Shown here in pieces: positions 8,944 to 17,616 of a stretch of 64,000 bases of DNA. Source of the stretch: an uncultured Brevibacillus sp. (GTDB lineage: Bacteria > Bacillota > Bacilli > Brevibacillales > Brevibacillaceae). The stretch covers positions 1 to 64,000 of the forward strand of contig CAMIVR010000004.1 in NCBI GenBank assembly GCA_946402065.1. The letters are read 5' to 3'. How positions within the stretch are numbered: the stretch's first letter is position 1; each line of letters starts with the position of its first letter. Made by a program: the position numbers and the translations under genes. The notes beneath the pieces were generated by a model that saw only the letters and a program-made list of their open reading frames with translations, was not told the origin of the DNA and did no database searches.

Positions 8944-9930
8944 CTATCTGGCGTCAATCTTGAAAAAGGCGTACTGGATGTGCGGTGTGTACGCGGTAGA
9001 ATCACGGTACTCCCAGTACCGATGCTGGCTGTTCGTCGTGTGGGCGTTGACCAGCGGCATGCCGTAGATGTCTTTTCCGACAACTAAAGTGTTATGCTGA
9101 AATCTGCCATCGCCGTCAAAGTCATAGCAAATGACATCACCAATATCAAGCTCCATGGGACTCTCCATTTGAACCGCGTAAATGGGAGCCTTGCCTGACT
9201 TCATCAACAAGTAAAGACTATGGGCCACCGTCCAGCTGTAGCTCCAGTTTTCACCTTTGCCGCGATACCACCAGCCCGAACCTCTGTTGCCGGTATACTG
9301 CATCGGAATACCGCCGGCATGCAGGCATTGCGAGACAAAGTTCGTGCAATCCACCGTCAGATAGGCGTATGCGGGATTGGGAGTATCCCAGTGCGTTTCC
9401 GCATAGGCTACCGCCTGTTCGCGATTGTATGTCGAGCTTCGAGAACGGGAGGGAAGCGCTTCTGGTATCGTCCACGGCTGATTGATGCTCGATTGCTTCG
9501 AGGAGCTGTTCTGCTCCCGCCTTTTTTTCTGCAGCTGCCCTGTTATTCGCTTCTCACTCCATCGCCACGGACCGGCAAATCCCCAACGATCTCCCCTTTT
9601 CTCCAGTGTCACCTGCTGAATTCGCTGGTTCTGCTGCCGATACGCGACATCTCCATGCAAATAGTGCAGCTCCTCGTGCAGCTCAAGCTCCGCCTCCAGC
9701 ATCGATGCATTTACGCTGGAAACGCTGAGTGGTATGGCATTTGTCTTCGCGGCGAGCGGATGGGCATCGCGATTGCGCCACTGCGCCCAGACGCTGGCCC
9801 AATGAGCTTGCTCACCTTTTTGATCGGCCTCTTCCCAAAAGTAGCTGGCAGGATCAATTGCTCCTTCATTTACTTCTGCTTTGTTCATCTGTGCCAAATA
9901 CTCTTTTAAAAAGTCTTTCCACGTCTGCAC
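8944..9930 (-). CDS. Amidase-domain protein, YhbB-like (Amidase_6)
   Basis: The 328-residue protein has a C-terminal putative amidase domain (PF12671 type, about residues 160-328) with the NlpC/P60-like nucleophile motif TVDCTNFVSQCLHAGG and a later His region (RFQHNTLVVG, VNAHTT). The N-terminal 150 residues are a less conserved charged region. No signal peptide is visible, so any wall-lytic role would need release from the mother cell or another export route. The GTG start at 9930 has AAGGGGG seven bases upstream. B. subtilis YhbB is the likely counterpart because the neighbours are also shared. Substrate unproven. Confidence 0.82.
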   Translation of the reverse strand: MQTWKDFLKEYLAQMNKAEVNEGAIDPASYFWEEADQKGEQAHWASVWAQWRNRDAHPLAAKTNAIPLSVSSVNASMLEAELELHEELHYLHGDVAYRQQNQRIQQVTLEKRGDRWGFAGPWRWSEKRITGQLQKKRREQNSSSKQSSINQPWTIPEALPSRSRSSTYNREQAVAYAETHWDTPNPAYAYLTVDCTNFVSQCLHAGGIPMQYTGNRGSGWWYRGKGENWSYSWTVAHSLYLLMKSGKAPIYAVQMESPMELDIGDVICYDFDGDGRFQHNTLVVGKDIYGMPLVNAHTTNSQHRYWEYRDSTAYTPHIQYAFFKIDAR

Positions 9931-10018
9931 CTGACATCCCCCTTTGCCCCGATTGCGTTATCAAAGTATATGAAGCAAACGGACGTCAACATGCTTTCAG
10001 CAAAGCAAAAAGCCACCC

Positions 10019-10561
10019 TTAACGGATAGCTTTTGCCGAGGCATGGTTGCCCAGTACCCCTTCCAGATGAAGCAGATGCTCTTTGATCGGCAGTCCGCCG
10101 CCATACCCGACTAACTCGCCGTTTGAGCCAATTACCCGATGGCACGGGATGATGATCGGAATCGGGTTGCGGTTATTCGCTCCGCCAATCGCCCGAACAG
10201 CCTTGGAGGCGCCGATGCCCAACGCTATTTGCTTGTATGAGCGGGTCTCTCCGTAAGGAATTTTGCTCAATTCCAGCCAGACCTTTTTCTGAAATGGCGT
10301 CCCATACAAATCAAGCGGACAATCAAACACCTTTCTCTTCCCGCTGAAGTATTCTTCCAGTTGAGTGATTACCTTGCGATTCCGTTCGTCCTTTTGGACG
10401 GGTGCGCTGCCCAAAAGGTGTTTGCTGACCCAGCGACTCAGCGATAATACAGCGAGCTCGTCGGAGCCAAATTCAATCAAACACAGCCCTTTCTCTGTTG
10501 AAGCAATCAACAAAGGTCCAATCGGTGATGAAATGGTGGAATACTCTACATGATTTGCCAT
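10019..10561 (-). CDS. ogt: Methylated-DNA-[protein]-cysteine S-methyltransferase
   Basis: It repairs O6-alkylguanine by suicide transfer of the alkyl group to its active-site Cys in IPCHRVIGSNGELVGYGGG. The N-terminal half is the RNase-H-like ferredoxin fold of this family, and the DNA-binding domain begins near PYGETRSYKQIA. I place the start at the ATG at 10561 (MANHVEYSTISSP), because GAGGAGGACAGGGAA precedes it and the length (180 residues) is then typical; the ORF track starts 19 codons upstream. It is the first gene downstream of queG and faces the same way. Confidence 0.93.
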   Translation of the reverse strand: MANHVEYSTISSPIGPLLIASTEKGLCLIEFGSDELAVLSLSRWVSKHLLGSAPVQKDERNRKVITQLEEYFSGKRKVFDCPLDLYGTPFQKKVWLELSKIPYGETRSYKQIALGIGASKAVRAIGGANNRNPIPIIIPCHRVIGSNGELVGYGGGLPIKEHLLHLEGVLGNHASAKAIR

Positions 10562-10633
10562 TTCCCTGTCCTCCTCGCACCTCTTCGTAATCTCACTCAC
10601 GGCTTTTTTCGATTCCATACATTGCTCCAGCTT

Positions 10634-11794
10634 TTATGTGGTCTGTGCAGACGCTAGCATTTGCAATCCTTTGGCGATTTCAGCCAATACCTCTGCCTCT
10701 TCCTCACTGTCCTTTGCCTTCTCCAATGCATCCTTGGCCTCATCGCCGCCAATTTTCCCTAGTGCCCAGGCGGCAGTACCGCGAATGACCGGACGTGGAT
10801 CATTTTTCAGCAGCTTGATCAGCTCCGGCACGGCTTGTTTGTCCCTGAAATGCGCCAGGGCGAGAATCGCATTGCGCTGGATCGGCTTTTTCCCCCGCCA
10901 TGCAGATGATGACGTGCCGAATTTGTCTTTAAACTCCTTGTTGCTCATTGACAGAAGCGGCAATAACAGCGGTTTGGCAATCTCCGGGTCGGGAGTGAAC
11001 TCGGGATGGTTGGTGAAATGCTTTCCCTTATTTTTCGGGCAGACAATTTGACACGTGTCGCACCCGTATAACCGGTTCCCGATTTTTCCTCTGAACTCAT
11101 CCGGAATAAACTCCTTGACTTGCGTTAAAAACGAAATGCATTTCTGGGCGTTTAGCTGGCCGCCCTGCACCAATGCGCCGGTGGGGCACGCGTCCACGCA
11201 TATATTGCAATCGCCGCATCCTTCTTCTACCGGGGAATCCGGGGGCAGCGGCAAATCTGTAATCAGCTCGCCCAAATATACCCACGAGCCGTATTCAGGT
11301 GTAATCAGCGCGCAATTTTTGCCAACCCAGCCCAGGCCAGCACGCTCTGCAACAGCCCGGTCTGACAAAGCACCGGTATCGACCATCGACTCGACCGTCG
11401 CACTCGGCTCCAATCTGCGGATAAACCGGCTGAGCTGATCCAGTTTATCCCGCAAGACATGGTGGTAATCCATCCCCCATGCCGAGCGGCTGAGGATGCC
11501 GCGGTACGCCCCCGGCTGTGATTTGGGCGCATTTTCCAGCCTGGACGGATAGGCAAGCGCAATGGCAATGAGAGATTTTGCTTCCTTCACGGAGAGTGCC
11601 GGATCTACCCGTTTCTCCAGATCCGGCTCTTCAAATCCGGACTCGTAACCCAGTTCCCGATGGGCAACCAGCCTGGTCTTTAATTCGCCAAACGGGTCAG
11701 CCGAGGCAAAGCCGATTTTGTCGATGCCGATCTGTTCTGCAAATGCTCTGATCGCCTGCTTCGTTTGCTCCCAGATTTGGTCGTTGTCGGTCAC
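10634..11794 (-). CDS. queG: Epoxyqueuosine reductase QueG
   Basis: QueG carries out the last step of queuosine synthesis, reducing epoxyqueuosine in tRNA with a cobalamin and two [4Fe-4S] clusters. Visible are the N-terminal reductase domain, the ferredoxin-like motifs CGDCNICVDACPTGAL and GCDTCQIVCPKN, and a C-terminal HEAT-like repeat region (about residues 300-375) as in Bacillus QueG (YhbA). The ATG overlaps the rnhA stop by four bases (ATGA), so the two are translationally coupled. Length 386 is normal. Confidence 0.95.
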   Translation of the reverse strand: MTDNDQIWEQTKQAIRAFAEQIGIDKIGFASADPFGELKTRLVAHRELGYESGFEEPDLEKRVDPALSVKEAKSLIAIALAYPSRLENAPKSQPGAYRGILSRSAWGMDYHHVLRDKLDQLSRFIRRLEPSATVESMVDTGALSDRAVAERAGLGWVGKNCALITPEYGSWVYLGELITDLPLPPDSPVEEGCGDCNICVDACPTGALVQGGQLNAQKCISFLTQVKEFIPDEFRGKIGNRLYGCDTCQIVCPKNKGKHFTNHPEFTPDPEIAKPLLLPLLSMSNKEFKDKFGTSSSAWRGKKPIQRNAILALAHFRDKQAVPELIKLLKNDPRPVIRGTAAWALGKIGGDEAKDALEKAKDSEEEAEVLAEIAKGLQMLASAQTT

Positions 11795-12225
11795 AATCGT
11801 TTTATCGCCCCCGTGGCCAGCTCATCGCAGCGGTTGTTCCACTCATTGTCAGCATGGCCTTTTACTTTGACAAACTGAACCTGGTGCTTATTCGTCAATT
11901 GCAGGATCTCTTTCCATAAATCCTGGTTTTCGACCGGTTGATTCTTGCTGTTTTTCCAGCCCTTTTTCAGCCAGCCTTTATACCAGCCCTGTTCAAAGCA
12001 GTTAACCAGATAGGCACTGTCGCTGTACAAGGTTACTTTGCACGGTTCTTTCAACACGGATAAAGACTCGATCACCGCCTGCAGCTCCATGCGGTTGTTC
12101 GTCGTATTCGCTGCCGCACCGGACATTTCCTTTTTGTGCTCTCCGTAAAACAACACGGCACCCCAGCCGCCCGGACCAGGGTTGCCGGAGCATGCACCGT
12201 CTGTATAGATCGTCACGTCTTTCAT
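11791..12225 (-). CDS. rnhA: Ribonuclease HI
   Basis: The 144-residue RNase HI cleaves the RNA strand of RNA-DNA hybrids. The catalytic acidic residues are seen in TIYTDGACSGNPGPGGWG (Asp), NRMELQAVIESL (Glu), LYSDSAYLVN (Asp) and KVKGHADNEWNNRCDELA (His and Asp). The ORF track begins 115 codons too far upstream; the ATG at 12225 starts directly before the first strand and has AGGAGGG upstream at a spacing of 11. The stop overlaps the queG start. Confidence 0.94.
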   Translation of the reverse strand: MKDVTIYTDGACSGNPGPGGWGAVLFYGEHKKEMSGAAANTTNNRMELQAVIESLSVLKEPCKVTLYSDSAYLVNCFEQGWYKGWLKKGWKNSKNQPVENQDLWKEILQLTNKHQVQFVKVKGHADNEWNNRCDELATGAIKRL

Positions 12226-12312
12226 CAGTGGCGTTTCCCTCCTGTTATTCCTCTTCTTCCATTGTACAAAAGGACAGCTCGTTTCACAAAGAAATTTCGG
12301 GACAACTTGTGC

Positions 12313-12318
12313 TATAAT
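12313..12318 (+). promoter_or_regulatory. -10 box for the B3/B4-domain gene
   Basis: A consensus TATAAT lies 35 bases before the ATG at 12353. No good -35 box is seen at the usual distance. Confidence 0.4.
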
Positions 12319-12352
12319 CCCAATAATACAAGAGCCTGAAAGGAGCTTTTTC

Positions 12353-13033
12353 ATGAACGTGTCAATCCATCCTTCGGCGAGTGACCGCTTACCCGAATTC
12401 TCGCTTGGCATCCTCGAATACACGGACGTTGCAGTAAGCGACTCGCCAAAAAAACTGCAAGGCCGCATTAACCTGTATGTGGAGTCGTTGAAACTAGGGA
12501 CGCCGCTCTCCGCAATCAGTGAGATCAAAGGCGTGCAAAGCTGGCGAAGCGACTTCAAAAAGCTCGGCATCGACCCCTCCCGCTATCGTCCGTCCTCAGA
12601 AGCGCTGCTGCGTCGCCTTTTACAAGGAAATCCGTTTTTTTGGCTGAATTCAGCTGTCGATGTAAACAATTTCCTCTCCGTCTACCATGCCCTGCCGTAC
12701 GGGATCTACGACCGCAAGCAACTATCCGGCTCAGTCGTCTGCCGAATCGGCACACCTAGGGATACGTACCTGGGGTTGAATGGCCGGGAGATGGACATGC
12801 AGGGAAAACTGCTGCTCGCTGATGAAATCGGAGCTTTTGGCAGCCCGATCGTCGATTCCGCTCGTTCAAAAGTAACGGAGCAGACTACCGAGCTGTTGCA
12901 GGTGATCTTTTTTCATTCACAGCTCTTAAACGACGAGTGTGAGCAAATCCTCGGCTCTACTGCACGGATGTTTACGGAAATTAATGGCGGCGAAATCATT
13001 CGCCAAACTTTGGTAACTGCCTGCATAGCATAA
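12353..13033 (+). CDS. B3/B4 tRNA-synthetase-type domain protein
   Basis: The 226-residue protein is a free-standing B3/B4 domain like that of the phenylalanyl-tRNA synthetase beta chain. Recognisable parts are WRSDFKKLGIDPSRYRPSSEALLRR and NPFFWLNSAVDVNNFLSV. Stand-alone members are thought to act on mischarged tRNA or to bind nucleic acid, but this is not established. GAAAGGAG lies eight bases before the ATG. It faces the rnhA-queG operon divergently and converges on the amine dehydrogenase operon. Confidence 0.85.
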   Translation: MNVSIHPSASDRLPEFSLGILEYTDVAVSDSPKKLQGRINLYVESLKLGTPLSAISEIKGVQSWRSDFKKLGIDPSRYRPSSEALLRRLLQGNPFFWLNSAVDVNNFLSVYHALPYGIYDRKQLSGSVVCRIGTPRDTYLGLNGREMDMQGKLLLADEIGAFGSPIVDSARSKVTEQTTELLQVIFFHSQLLNDECEQILGSTARMFTEINGGEIIRQTLVTACIA

Positions 13034-13065
13034 AAAAATGGCCACCTCCTTTACAGAGTGTGGCC
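13031..13065 (-). terminator. Terminator of the qhp operon
   Basis: On the minus strand GGCCAC and GTGGCC form a stem followed by ATTTTTTTA. It lies 30 bases after the stop codon of the last qhp gene and right at the end of the convergent B3/B4 gene. Confidence 0.75.
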
Positions 13066-13094
13066 TTTCATCGTCGACACAGTCAATACCCGCA

Positions 13095-13784
13095 TTAAAT
13101 CTGACCGTTCACATACCGGGTGGACATGAATGCCTTCACCTCGCGATAGGCAACGTCTCCCTCGCACGCGGCCAACCGTCTGCCAATGATCCCGCTAAGT
13201 CTGGCAGCGGCAAAACTGTGCCCATGCAAGTTATAGCGCTGCACATCACCTGTGAGCTCCCGTGGATATCCGCAGCAAGCAAAGCGGTTGCCACCGAGAA
13301 AACGGTACTGTCCCGGCAACAGCTCGCCTGCTGTAACTGCCAAAACACCTTCAAATTCCGCAGGATAGGGCATGCCCCGTAGTTCATCCATCGCTGCTAC
13401 GACGATTATCCCGGTATCATGCGCTTCCCGGCACAGCGCTCGCAGCTCCTCGTGATCCTGTGTGCTGCCCAGACTCAGATTGACAATATCCATGTGATTG
13501 TCGATAGCCCATTCCAGTGCAGCGCACAGAACCGTTGGATAGGTTGCCAGTGTTTCATCAAAGACGCGCACAGCGTAAAGCTCACAGGCCGGCATTTCAT
13601 CGCGGATCGCTGCTGCCACGGCTGTCCCATGCCCCAGGCGGTCCCGGTAATCTGCACGCAGCTCCAATTGCATCGCTTTTCCCACCTGAATGGACACACC
13701 GCCTGCCACACCGCCGATGTGTGAGTGAAACGGGTTGATTCCACTGTCAATTACAGCAATTTTAACCGCTTTTTGCCGAGTCAT
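13095..13784 (-). CDS. qhpE: QhpE-like cytoplasmic subtilisin-type protease
   Basis: A compact subtilase (S8) of 229 residues with the triad Asp13 (AVIDSGIN), His52 (GHGTAVAAA) and Ser190 (GHSFAAARLSG), plus NLSLGS for substrate binding. It has no signal peptide or propeptide. In Paracoccus denitrificans QhpE removes the 28-residue leader of the CTQ subunit in the cytoplasm; this is the natural role here given the operon. The start at 13784 (MTRQKAVK) has AGGGGG six bases upstream and lies inside the end of the ABC exporter gene, so the two are coupled. The ORF track start at 13814 is less likely. Confidence 0.88.
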   Translation of the reverse strand: MTRQKAVKIAVIDSGINPFHSHIGGVAGGVSIQVGKAMQLELRADYRDRLGHGTAVAAAIRDEMPACELYAVRVFDETLATYPTVLCAALEWAIDNHMDIVNLSLGSTQDHEELRALCREAHDTGIIVVAAMDELRGMPYPAEFEGVLAVTAGELLPGQYRFLGGNRFACCGYPRELTGDVQRYNLHGHSFAAARLSGIIGRRLAACEGDVAYREVKAFMSTRYVNGQI

Positions 13785-15591
13785 ATAATGCCCCCTGTTC
13801 GACCCGCAGCTCACCGTGAGCCAAGTGCCATTTCGTCTCTACCCAATCAAGCGCACCCACGCGATGGCTAATGATCACCATGCTTCGCCCAGATAGCGCT
13901 TCCCGCAGCCGCTGGTAGATTTGCCTTTCTGTTGCACTGTCTACTTCAGATGTCGCTTCATCCAAAATATACAGATCGGCAGGAATGAGCAGGGTACGGG
14001 CCAATGCCAGACGCTGCCGCTGCCCCCCTGACAAAGAATAGCCTCGCTCGCCAACAACCGTTTCGTACGCGTCGGCAAGCTGCATAATCTCGTCGTGCAG
14101 GCCCGCCAATGTTGCCGCCTTGATGACTTCCTCCTCCGTCGCGTGCGGAGCGCCGAAACGAATATTTTCCAGGACTGACGCATGAAAAATATACGGCTGC
14201 TGTACGGCAACGGCAATTCGTTTGCGAATGCCTTCGACTGTTTTGCACGACAGCTCATCTTCGTCAAACACGATGCTTCCACTACTAGGCCGATACAGCC
14301 CTGTGATCAGGTGAATGAGCGTGCTCTTGCCTTGACCGCTGTCACCCGTCAGGGCCACAGCCTCGCCCGCATGCAGTGTGGCGGAAATGCAGCGCAACAG
14401 CGGCCGCCTTGCCTCATGGGCAAATGACACCTGCCGTAGCTCGAGTATGGGATGCGCAGGTTTATCTTGCTCGTCTCCCCTGACTGCTTGCCTTCGCTCC
14501 GGATTATTGCCAGCCTTCATTTCATCACAAACACTTTCATTCGTCGTTGCCGCAGTTGCCGCAGTTGCCACGCTTTTGCTCTCGGCAGCCTGGTTCCTCC
14601 CTTTGCCTACATGCCGTGTCTGATTCACCTCGTCGGCTTCATCAGGCAGCATAAGCAGCTCTTCCAGCCTTTTCAGTGAAACGCTCATGCGCTGGATGCG
14701 CAAAACCAGCCCGGCAAGGCTTTGGACAGGGCCAAAAATCCTCGCCTGATAGCCCGTAAAGGCAACCAATGCCCCGACAGTCATCTCCCCCGACAACACT
14801 TCGTACCCGCCCCAGGCAAAAATGATCAGCGTCGAGACAATGATCGCCATACGTGGAATCCCCTCTGCCACGGTTGTGATCCAGCTCAGTCGAAAGGAAC
14901 TTTCGTTGAGCTCCGCTACCTTTCGATCAAAATCATCGGCTACTCGCTGTTCAGCCGATAACAGCTTGATGATTGTGATGGCCTGCAGTCGCTCAATCAA
15001 AAAGCTTTGCAATAAACTGTTTTGCACGCGTAATGTGCCGCTTGTTTCAACGACATGCCTGCGAAAATAAAGCACGGAAGCAATCACGACAGGGAGAAAG
15101 ACCATACAGCTGATCGCCAGTCTGTAGTCCAGCCAAAACAGCATAAACCCGACAAAGAGGAACGTACTGACTTGGATAATCGCTTGCAGCACGACGTCGG
15201 TCAAGCCGCCTTGCACTTCAGCGGCATCGCCATTGAGCCTGGTGATGATATCCCCTGCCTTTGTTCGAACAAAGTACGCGTAATGCGTTCGCTCGACGCG
15301 CAAGACGATCGCTGTCCGCAAGTCTCTTAGCATCCGCAACGTAATTCGCAAATACCAGAGACTGTTCATGGCGGAGAGCAGATAACCTGTGATCATCAGA
15401 CAAAACGCAATCGTTACGATTTCAAACAGGGAGTGCGTACGGTTAATCAGCACACCGTCAATCAACAAGCTCGAAAAATAAGGATAACTGAGTGCGAGTC
15501 CGGTTGAGAGAAGCGACAGGAGCAATACTCCGGCAAGGGCAGGAAGATACGGCCTGACAAACGGGAAGAGCCATTTGTACCGGGTTTGCAC
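13762..15591 (-). CDS. qhpF: QhpF-like ABC exporter
   Basis: The 609-residue half-transporter has an ABC type-1 membrane domain (about residues 1-310, six helices) and an ATP-binding domain with GDSGQGKST (Walker A), the signature SLSGGQRQRLALARTL and Walker B LYILDEATSEVD. In the known amine dehydrogenase operons QhpF is the transporter for the cross-linked gamma subunit. An unusual low-complexity linker of about 70 residues (Ala/Thr/Glu-rich) separates the domains. The GTG start has GGGAGG upstream. The gene is 15 bases behind the U32 gene and overlaps qhpE. Confidence 0.88.
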   Translation of the reverse strand: MQTRYKWLFPFVRPYLPALAGVLLLSLLSTGLALSYPYFSSLLIDGVLINRTHSLFEIVTIAFCLMITGYLLSAMNSLWYLRITLRMLRDLRTAIVLRVERTHYAYFVRTKAGDIITRLNGDAAEVQGGLTDVVLQAIIQVSTFLFVGFMLFWLDYRLAISCMVFLPVVIASVLYFRRHVVETSGTLRVQNSLLQSFLIERLQAITIIKLLSAEQRVADDFDRKVAELNESSFRLSWITTVAEGIPRMAIIVSTLIIFAWGGYEVLSGEMTVGALVAFTGYQARIFGPVQSLAGLVLRIQRMSVSLKRLEELLMLPDEADEVNQTRHVGKGRNQAAESKSVATAATAATTNESVCDEMKAGNNPERRQAVRGDEQDKPAHPILELRQVSFAHEARRPLLRCISATLHAGEAVALTGDSGQGKSTLIHLITGLYRPSSGSIVFDEDELSCKTVEGIRKRIAVAVQQPYIFHASVLENIRFGAPHATEEEVIKAATLAGLHDEIMQLADAYETVVGERGYSLSGGQRQRLALARTLLIPADLYILDEATSEVDSATERQIYQRLREALSGRSMVIISHRVGALDWVETKWHLAHGELRVEQGALYDSAKSG

Positions 15592-15606
15592 GAGAACCTC
15601 CCCCCT

Positions 15607-16602
15607 CTATTTGTAGTAGCACATGTACCCTGAAGCACACTTCTCCGGTGTTTTGCGAATCCGCACAGCTTTGTCTTTGACTTGTTGTTCAGGCATTCCG
15701 CTGCGAACGCTTTTCACGACTTCGGAAACCAACTGCACACTTGCCAGCTTTCGGTACGGAGATGCTTCCCGTCCGACGATTTTTAGCGAATCCACTCCGA
15801 TCGCGTGCAGTCTGGGAAGTGCACACAAGCCGCAGGGGCCAAGCGGCAGCCCTTCTGCCGATAAACTGCAGCCGCAACTGTTGGTATACCAGACAAACTC
15901 GCGGTACTGCTGCAAATGACGTTCGAGTTTCGCGGTTTCCTTTTCAGAAAACTGAGACTCGTTATTTGAAGGGCTCCAAACGAACTCCCAATTGTCCGTC
16001 GTGCAAAACGCCCCTACCTGATTATGGCTGGTAAAGCAAAAGCTCTCCTCATAGACGCAGCCGTCATTTAAAATAAACACCTCGTACTCCAGCTGCGGTC
16101 CGCCAGCCTCAATCATCTCACTGATCTCATCGAGGTGCAGGCTGCGCGGAAAAACGATCCGGCTGGCCCCCAGCTGTCGGTACAAGTCCACACTGAAGCG
16201 GTTGGTCGGCGCTGCCAGACTGCTGACATGAATTACAGCATCAGGCAGACGCGATTTGATCGCCAGCATCAGCCCGATGTCGCTGACGATGTACGCATCG
16301 GCGCCAAGCTGGTCTGTTTCCAGCACCATCTCGAGTATACTCGGCAGCTGCTCGGCCGTATAATAGGGCGCGTTCAGCGCAATAAATACGGGCGCGCCAT
16401 GCGCATGAGCGGATTCAATCAACTGAGCAAACTCTTCGTAGGACGGCAGGCTGGCTTGCGGATTGCGCCGATTCATCCAGACTCCTGCGGAGAATTTCTG
16501 TATCCACTCCCGGGGGAGTACGCCACAGTAAAATTCCTCTGCTCCGTTGGCCGCTAACATTTCCACTTCATCCACGCTGCTAATGGGAGCCAGTACTTTC
16601 AT
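15607..16602 (-). CDS. Peptidase-U32 family protein, UbiU-like
   Basis: The 331-residue protein has the TIM-barrel U32 fold signature: MKVLAPISSVDEVEMLAANGAEEFYCG at the start, HVSSLAAPTN and a Cys-rich second half. Cys182 and Cys189 have exactly the spacing of two of the four [4Fe-4S] ligands of E. coli UbiU (Cys169/Cys176); further Cys are at 200, 243, 245, 257 and 260, with the U32-like run LCALPRLHAIGVDSLKIVGRE. UbiU, UbiV, TrhP and RlhA hydroxylate ubiquinone precursors or RNA without O2. I infer a hydroxylase or sulfur/oxygen-transfer role on the qhpC product. GAGGAG precedes the ATG. It is co-directional with the next U32 gene and 30 bases behind it. Confidence 0.85.
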   Translation of the reverse strand: MKVLAPISSVDEVEMLAANGAEEFYCGVLPREWIQKFSAGVWMNRRNPQASLPSYEEFAQLIESAHAHGAPVFIALNAPYYTAEQLPSILEMVLETDQLGADAYIVSDIGLMLAIKSRLPDAVIHVSSLAAPTNRFSVDLYRQLGASRIVFPRSLHLDEISEMIEAGGPQLEYEVFILNDGCVYEESFCFTSHNQVGAFCTTDNWEFVWSPSNNESQFSEKETAKLERHLQQYREFVWYTNSCGCSLSAEGLPLGPCGLCALPRLHAIGVDSLKIVGREASPYRKLASVQLVSEVVKSVRSGMPEQQVKDKAVRIRKTPEKCASGYMCYYK

Positions 16603-16632
16603 CGCTCTTCTCCTCTCTGCTGCTTCGTATCA

Positions 16633-17571
16633 CTAGACCGGAATACGCGGGCTATAGACGAGCCGACAAGCCTGATTGGCACGGGCAAAATGAACCCCCG
16701 CCTCAATTTGTTCCAAGGTCTGCTGATAAAACACGGAGTTGCCCTTTTGAAATACGCGCTGCGGGAGGTCAGAAATTCGCGGATGTCGATTGACCATCTC
16801 CGCCGTATAGCGACGGCATTGCTGCTTGCAGACGATGTGCCCACGAAATTTATCTTGTTCTTCGACATGCAGACTGCCGACAAGACAGGTTCGCCCAGTA
16901 GCGACACAGCCAAAGCCAAGGTGCACCGCCAAAGCGAGGTCGTCCTCCTCAGCCAAGTCCCACTCAATACCCTGCAGCGTGTTGTCAAGCTCGATCATCT
17001 GCACGCCAGCCTCGCGCAAAAACGTCCGAAACGCATTTTGCGTAAAACTAGCCTGTTTTAGTGCCGTATTCGCTTGTACTGGCGCGCCGCTGCGATTATA
17101 GTGCTGGGTCACGCGGGGATCGCGAATCATTTTATTGAGCAACCGTCCAAGCACTGGTTTATAGCACGGATAATGTTGCTTGAGATGGTTCAGCACGCCC
17201 CAGTCATTGACGACCACCTCGACGGTTGCCACTCCATCCCGCTTCAGTCGCTCGGCAAGCGCAGCCAAACAGCTGGCCAACCGCTGCAAGCCAGATTGCG
17301 GCAGATAAGGCGTGACAAACGTAAACGCGTAGCCCGCTTCCCTGCTTGCCTCGTAGGCACGAAGCAGATCTTCCGCATCCACAAGCCGGTAGTGGCAAAA
17401 TTCCGAGCCAAAATAAAGTCGCTCGGGTACAGATTTACCCACCACTCGCTTCACCGCCGTCCTGATCGACTGCGCTGTTTCCTGCTCCACTGCTGTGAGC
17501 TGGGGCGCACTCCACGGCAAGTGAAGCAAACCCAAATCCTCTACTGATTGGACGGATATTGCAAGCTGCAT
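16633..17571 (-). CDS. Peptidase-U32 family protein, UbiV-like
   Basis: A diverged U32-family barrel protein of 312 residues. Cys59 (GSEFCHYR), Cys222 or Cys229 (GRTC), Cys248 and Cys252 are arranged like the cluster ligands of E. coli UbiV (one early Cys, then Cys-Cys with a spacing of four). Other family-like stretches are VVVNDWGVL and LTNDPRV-type sequence (KMIRDPRV). With the following UbiU-like gene it forms a pair recalling the UbiU-UbiV heterodimer. Within this operon the probable target is the tryptophan of the CTQ subunit, but this is inference. AAGGGGG lies seven bases before the ATG. Confidence 0.82.
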   Translation of the reverse strand: MQLAISVQSVEDLGLLHLPWSAPQLTAVEQETAQSIRTAVKRVVGKSVPERLYFGSEFCHYRLVDAEDLLRAYEASREAGYAFTFVTPYLPQSGLQRLASCLAALAERLKRDGVATVEVVVNDWGVLNHLKQHYPCYKPVLGRLLNKMIRDPRVTQHYNRSGAPVQANTALKQASFTQNAFRTFLREAGVQMIELDNTLQGIEWDLAEEDDLALAVHLGFGCVATGRTCLVGSLHVEEQDKFRGHIVCKQQCRRYTAEMVNRHPRISDLPQRVFQKGNSVFYQQTLEQIEAGVHFARANQACRLVYSPRIPV

Positions 17572-17616
17572 AGTGTGCCCCCTTCATAATCTCCATCGCT
17601 TCCTGTTTGGCCGTGC

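Noticed and set aside
8822-9067. Plus-strand ORF of 81 residues between trmL and the amidase gene.
   Set aside because: Half of it is antisense to the amidase gene, no ribosome binding site is seen, and the first part matches nothing I recognise.
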